Below are positions 61,698 through 64,000 of a stretch of DNA of 64,000 nt, piece after piece. Below the pieces are notes generated by a model, which was not told where the DNA came from, made no database searches, and was given only the letters and a program-made list of their open reading frames with translations. Source of the stretch: JAGQYP01 sp041392305. Lineage in GTDB: Bacteria > Bacteroidota > Bacteroidia > Flavobacteriales_D > Crocinitomicaceae. Within the stretch, counting starts at the first letter, position 1, and the number at the start of each line of letters is the position of its first letter. The position numbers and the translations under genes are program-made. The DNA lies in NCBI GenBank assembly GCA_041392305.1, contig JAWKMJ010000002.1:243544-307543 (forward strand). The letters are read 5' to 3'.

Positions 61698-61720
61698 TTA
61701 TTTATATTGAATCTAAATAA
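61698..61720. promoter_or_regulatory. 23-bp palindrome, candidate iron/Fe-S regulator operator (sdh)
   Basis: Arms TTATTTATAT and ATCTAAATAA (9 of 10 complementary) around TGA. It is identical to the suf site at 21 of 23 positions and lies 9 bases upstream of the sdh -33 element, the place for an activator. A second, looser pair of TCTAAAT/ATTTAGA half sites extends to 61731. Confidence 0.6.
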
Positions 61721-61797
61721 GGGAATTTAGAGATCCCTTTTGATCAAAATATTTTAGTCTAAAATCACAGGCCTACAACTGAAAGAAAATCAGATTG

Positions 61798-63792
61798 TTA
61801 GAATAGTTTTTTACGCAGTAGATAAATAGAGCTGAAACTAATAAGGCATAAAACGACCAAAATCAGAGCTGTGGTGGTTTCTCCATAAATAAAATTACCG
61901 GTTGCAAAAAGAGCTGCATAGATTCCTAAAATACCGGCAATAGCTCCAAAAATTCTGGTTCCGAAATGAGTATATTTATCTTGGCCAAATATTTTAGCAT
62001 TGAATTTATCCAGAACATTTTTATCCGTTCCTGGTGTTATCAGAGTGACAATAATCCAACTCAAAGTTGTTAAAAGGGTAGAATAAATAATTTCATATTC
62101 AGGTGGAATAAATCCGAAATCCATGAAGTGAAAGATCAAAGCAAAAATGAGTGAGAAAACCATTGCAGCAATTTCCGAATAGGCGCTAATTCGAGGCCAA
62201 AACCATCTTAAAATGAATAACAATCCTGTTCCCGCACCGATTTTAATAATAAGTTGGAAAGAATCAAGTGCAGATTCCAATGTTAATGCGAGTAAACCAC
62301 TGAATAACATTAGGATTACGATGGATATTCGGCCGATATTAACAAGTTGTTTTTCCGTTGAAGAAACGTTTATAAAACGTTTATAAACGTCATTAACGAG
62401 ATAAGACGAGCCCCAATTTAAATGGGTAGAAATTGTAGACATAAAAGCAGCAATCAAAGAAGCTAAAATTAGTCCTTTCAGGCCCGATGGTAGCTGATTA
62501 ATCATACTGGGGTAGGAAGCATCATGATCGAGTTTATCTATTGGAAGTGAAGGATTTTCCAATTGTAACGCAACCAGCGATTCGAGATCTAATAATTTGG
62601 GTGCTTTCTCAAGATCATTTTTACTTTCTTCATTAGTTTTTGATTTAAGTAAGAAAGCAAGTGATCGGACTTGATAGGAATTGATATGAGCAAGAATATA
62701 GTTATGGATCCGATCTAGATCTTCATTCTTTGAATTTTGATTAGTTTGAAAAGCAGCAACTTCTTTTAAATAAATCAGATCTTCATTATTTGTGTTTTCA
62801 TCTAAAAAATAAACAGCTTCGGCAGATATATTTAATCGATCTACTTTATCCATTTGCATCGGAAAATAGATGATGGAGGCCAATGCGATCAAAATCCATG
62901 GCCAAGGACGCAATGCATAATGTGCTAAATTAAAAAATAGAGTCGCTCCCGTTGCGTGCTTTTCATTTTTCGCGGACAACATTCTTTGAGCGATATATCC
63001 TCCACCTCCAGGCTCCGCTCCAGGGTACCATGCACTCCACCATTGTATAGCAATAGGAATAAGAAAGAGGGGAATCCAAATATCAGGGCTATTGAATGAA
63101 GGTAGCATGTCCAATTTCCCAGACTCCTTAATAAAAGGATCCTCTAAAATCCCCTGTACTCCCCCAATCTCAGGCATGTCAAGGATATAAATAGTCGCCC
63201 AGATAGATCCGATCATCGCCATCATAAACTGAAAGAAATCCGTAATGAGAACTCCTTTAAGACCTCCGAAAACAGAGTAAACCACCGTCACAACTGAGGC
63301 TATTAACAGTGTTTCGACAGGAGAAAAACCAAGTAAAATACCAGCAATTTTAATCATGGCCACACATACTGATGCCATAATCACTACATTGAAAAAGAAG
63401 CCTAAATAGATGGCTCTGAATCCTCTCAAAAAGGCGGCAGGTTTCCCTGAATATCTTAATTCATAAAATTCCAGATCGGTTAGCAATTCCGATTTTCTCC
63501 AAAGTCGGGCAAAAATGAAAACAGTCATCATACCGGTAAGCAAAAATGCCCACCATGCCCAGTTTCCTGCTACTCCTCCTTTTCGAACTATATCAGCAAC
63601 AAGATTTGGTGTGTCAGCTGAAAAAGTTGTAGCTACCATTGAAACGCCTAGTAACCACCAAGGCATACTACGTCCAGATAAGAAGAAGTCTGCAGCTGAT
63701 TTGGATGAGCTTTTGGAAACAGAAATCCCTATAATCAAAGATATTAAAAAGAAACTTCCTATGATAATCCAATCGACAGTGCCTAATTCCAT
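61798..63792 (-). CDS. Sodium:solute symporter family protein
   Basis: Inner-membrane Na+-coupled transporter of 664 residues with the LeuT-like SSS fold. VDWIIIGSFFLISLIIGISVS is TM1, the conserved LSGRSMPWWLLGVSMVATTFSADTP loop follows, then GGLKGVLITDFFQFMM and SGLKGLILASLIAAFMSTISTHLNWG-type segments with the Na+-site Ser/Thr. Between the helix ending IYFPMQ (about residue 308) and the segment at about 430 lies a hydrophilic insert of about 120 residues rich in Asn, Glu and Lys. Most SSS members lack it. Substrate unknown. Confidence 0.9.
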   Translation of the reverse strand: MELGTVDWIIIGSFFLISLIIGISVSKSSSKSAADFFLSGRSMPWWLLGVSMVATTFSADTPNLVADIVRKGGVAGNWAWWAFLLTGMMTVFIFARLWRKSELLTDLEFYELRYSGKPAAFLRGFRAIYLGFFFNVVIMASVCVAMIKIAGILLGFSPVETLLIASVVTVVYSVFGGLKGVLITDFFQFMMAMIGSIWATIYILDMPEIGGVQGILEDPFIKESGKLDMLPSFNSPDIWIPLFLIPIAIQWWSAWYPGAEPGGGGYIAQRMLSAKNEKHATGATLFFNLAHYALRPWPWILIALASIIYFPMQMDKVDRLNISAEAVYFLDENTNNEDLIYLKEVAAFQTNQNSKNEDLDRIHNYILAHINSYQVRSLAFLLKSKTNEESKNDLEKAPKLLDLESLVALQLENPSLPIDKLDHDASYPSMINQLPSGLKGLILASLIAAFMSTISTHLNWGSSYLVNDVYKRFINVSSTEKQLVNIGRISIVILMLFSGLLALTLESALDSFQLIIKIGAGTGLLFILRWFWPRISAYSEIAAMVFSLIFALIFHFMDFGFIPPEYEIIYSTLLTTLSWIIVTLITPGTDKNVLDKFNAKIFGQDKYTHFGTRIFGAIAGILGIYAALFATGNFIYGETTTALILVVLCLISFSSIYLLRKKLF

Positions 63793-63812
63793 AATTTTTT
63801 ATAGCAAAAATA

Positions 63813-63841
63813 AGCCCTGAGTTGAGAAATTACTCCGGGCT
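63813..63841 (-). terminator. Terminator of the right-edge thioredoxin-like gene
   Basis: AGCCC-T-GAGT pairs with ACTC-C-GGGCT. On the minus strand it is followed by a T-rich stretch that also contains a TATTTTTG box before the symporter gene. It lies 41 bases after the stop at 63882. Confidence 0.7.
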
Positions 63842-63881
63842 GTAAAAGTCTTATAAAAAGAGGGGTGTTAAAAAGAGAGGG

Positions 63882-64000
63882 TTATTTCACTCTTTTAATA
63901 CTGCATCCTCGAGGGGCAGATGTGGAAACTGTAATTTTTTTACCTTTTGCAATGGACGATAAGGCATCCATCAAAAAATGTTCGTCTTTCTGTCTTTTGG
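63882..64000 (-). CDS. Thioredoxin-family/peroxiredoxin-like protein, C-terminal end (truncated by window)
   Basis: The last 38 residues are visible: KRQKDEHFLMDALSSIAKGK, then an ending with PRGCSIKRVK and the stop at 63882-63884. A short helix before a GKxI/V strand and the terminal motif GC-x-IK are typical of Bacteroidota thioredoxin-like or AhpC/TSA-type proteins with the NxLxxALxAxLxGK tail. The active-site motif lies outside the window, so the family is tentative. Confidence 0.6.
   Translation of the reverse strand, partial: KRQKDEHFLMDALSSIAKGKKITVSTSAPRGCSIKRVK

Overview
The window looks like chromosome from a low-GC marine or aquatic member of the Bacteroidota, most likely order Flavobacteriales. 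Supporting signs are promoters of the TTTG / TAnnTTTG type, T9SS/gliding C-terminal domains, many small lipoproteins, DUF2480 beside a SUF operon, and a mevalonate-pathway cluster with a GYDIA-type GHMP kinase. I see no phage, insertion sequence, CRISPR array, tRNA or rRNA. Genes are packed tightly, with several tail-to-tail overlaps of 4-6 bases.

Layout. 0-3.7 kb: 3' end of infB, a REP-like palindrome pair, a small lipoprotein, a DUF302 protein and an N-acetylmuramoyl-L-alanine amidase. 3.8-10.6 kb: a leftward tetR - outer-membrane channel - adaptor - RND pump operon, divergent from rnhA. 11-16 kb: a degenerate CTP-synthase-like amidotransferase domain protein, small unknown genes, an Xaa-Pro aminopeptidase and an alpha/beta hydrolase. 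15.6-21.3 kb: a LytTR response regulator coupled to a beta-propeller histidine kinase, a lipoprotein and a large TPR-like protein. 21.3-22.8 kb: thiL behind two tandem Cys-rich lipoproteins. 22.9-29.2 kb: the operon sufA-B-C-D-S-E-sufT-DUF2480. 29.5-33.9 kb: cold-shock protein, dxs, M42 peptidase and a DUF4846 lipoprotein. 33.9-40.8 kb: a 2323-residue secreted repeat protein with about sixteen 85-residue repeats and a gliding-type C-terminus. 41.1-47.5 kb: mevalonate operon (IPP isomerase 2, HMG-CoA reductase, two GHMP kinases, diphosphomevalonate decarboxylase, polyprenyl synthetase). 47.6-54.2 kb: a tandem pair of Cys-motif/carboxypeptidase-regulatory proteins, gcvP and a broken secreted T9SS protein. 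54.2-58 kb: unknown membrane genes, feoB, and an opposed feoA. 58-61.7 kb: succinate dehydrogenase sdhCAB. 61.8-64 kb: a sodium/solute symporter and the 3' end of a thioredoxin-like gene.

Connections. Iron and Fe-S metabolism is a theme (suf, feoB/feoA, sdh). A nearly identical 23-bp palindrome lies between promoter and start codon of suf (a repressor-like position) and just upstream of the sdh promoter (an activator-like position). This suggests one iron or Fe-S sensor controlling both in opposite directions. dxs coexists with the mevalonate operon and may only supply thiamine/pyridoxal precursors. Between 46.9 and 54.2 kb four genes carry about eleven lesions, nearly all single-base indels, while neighbours such as gcvP are intact. 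This is either local sequence error or decay.
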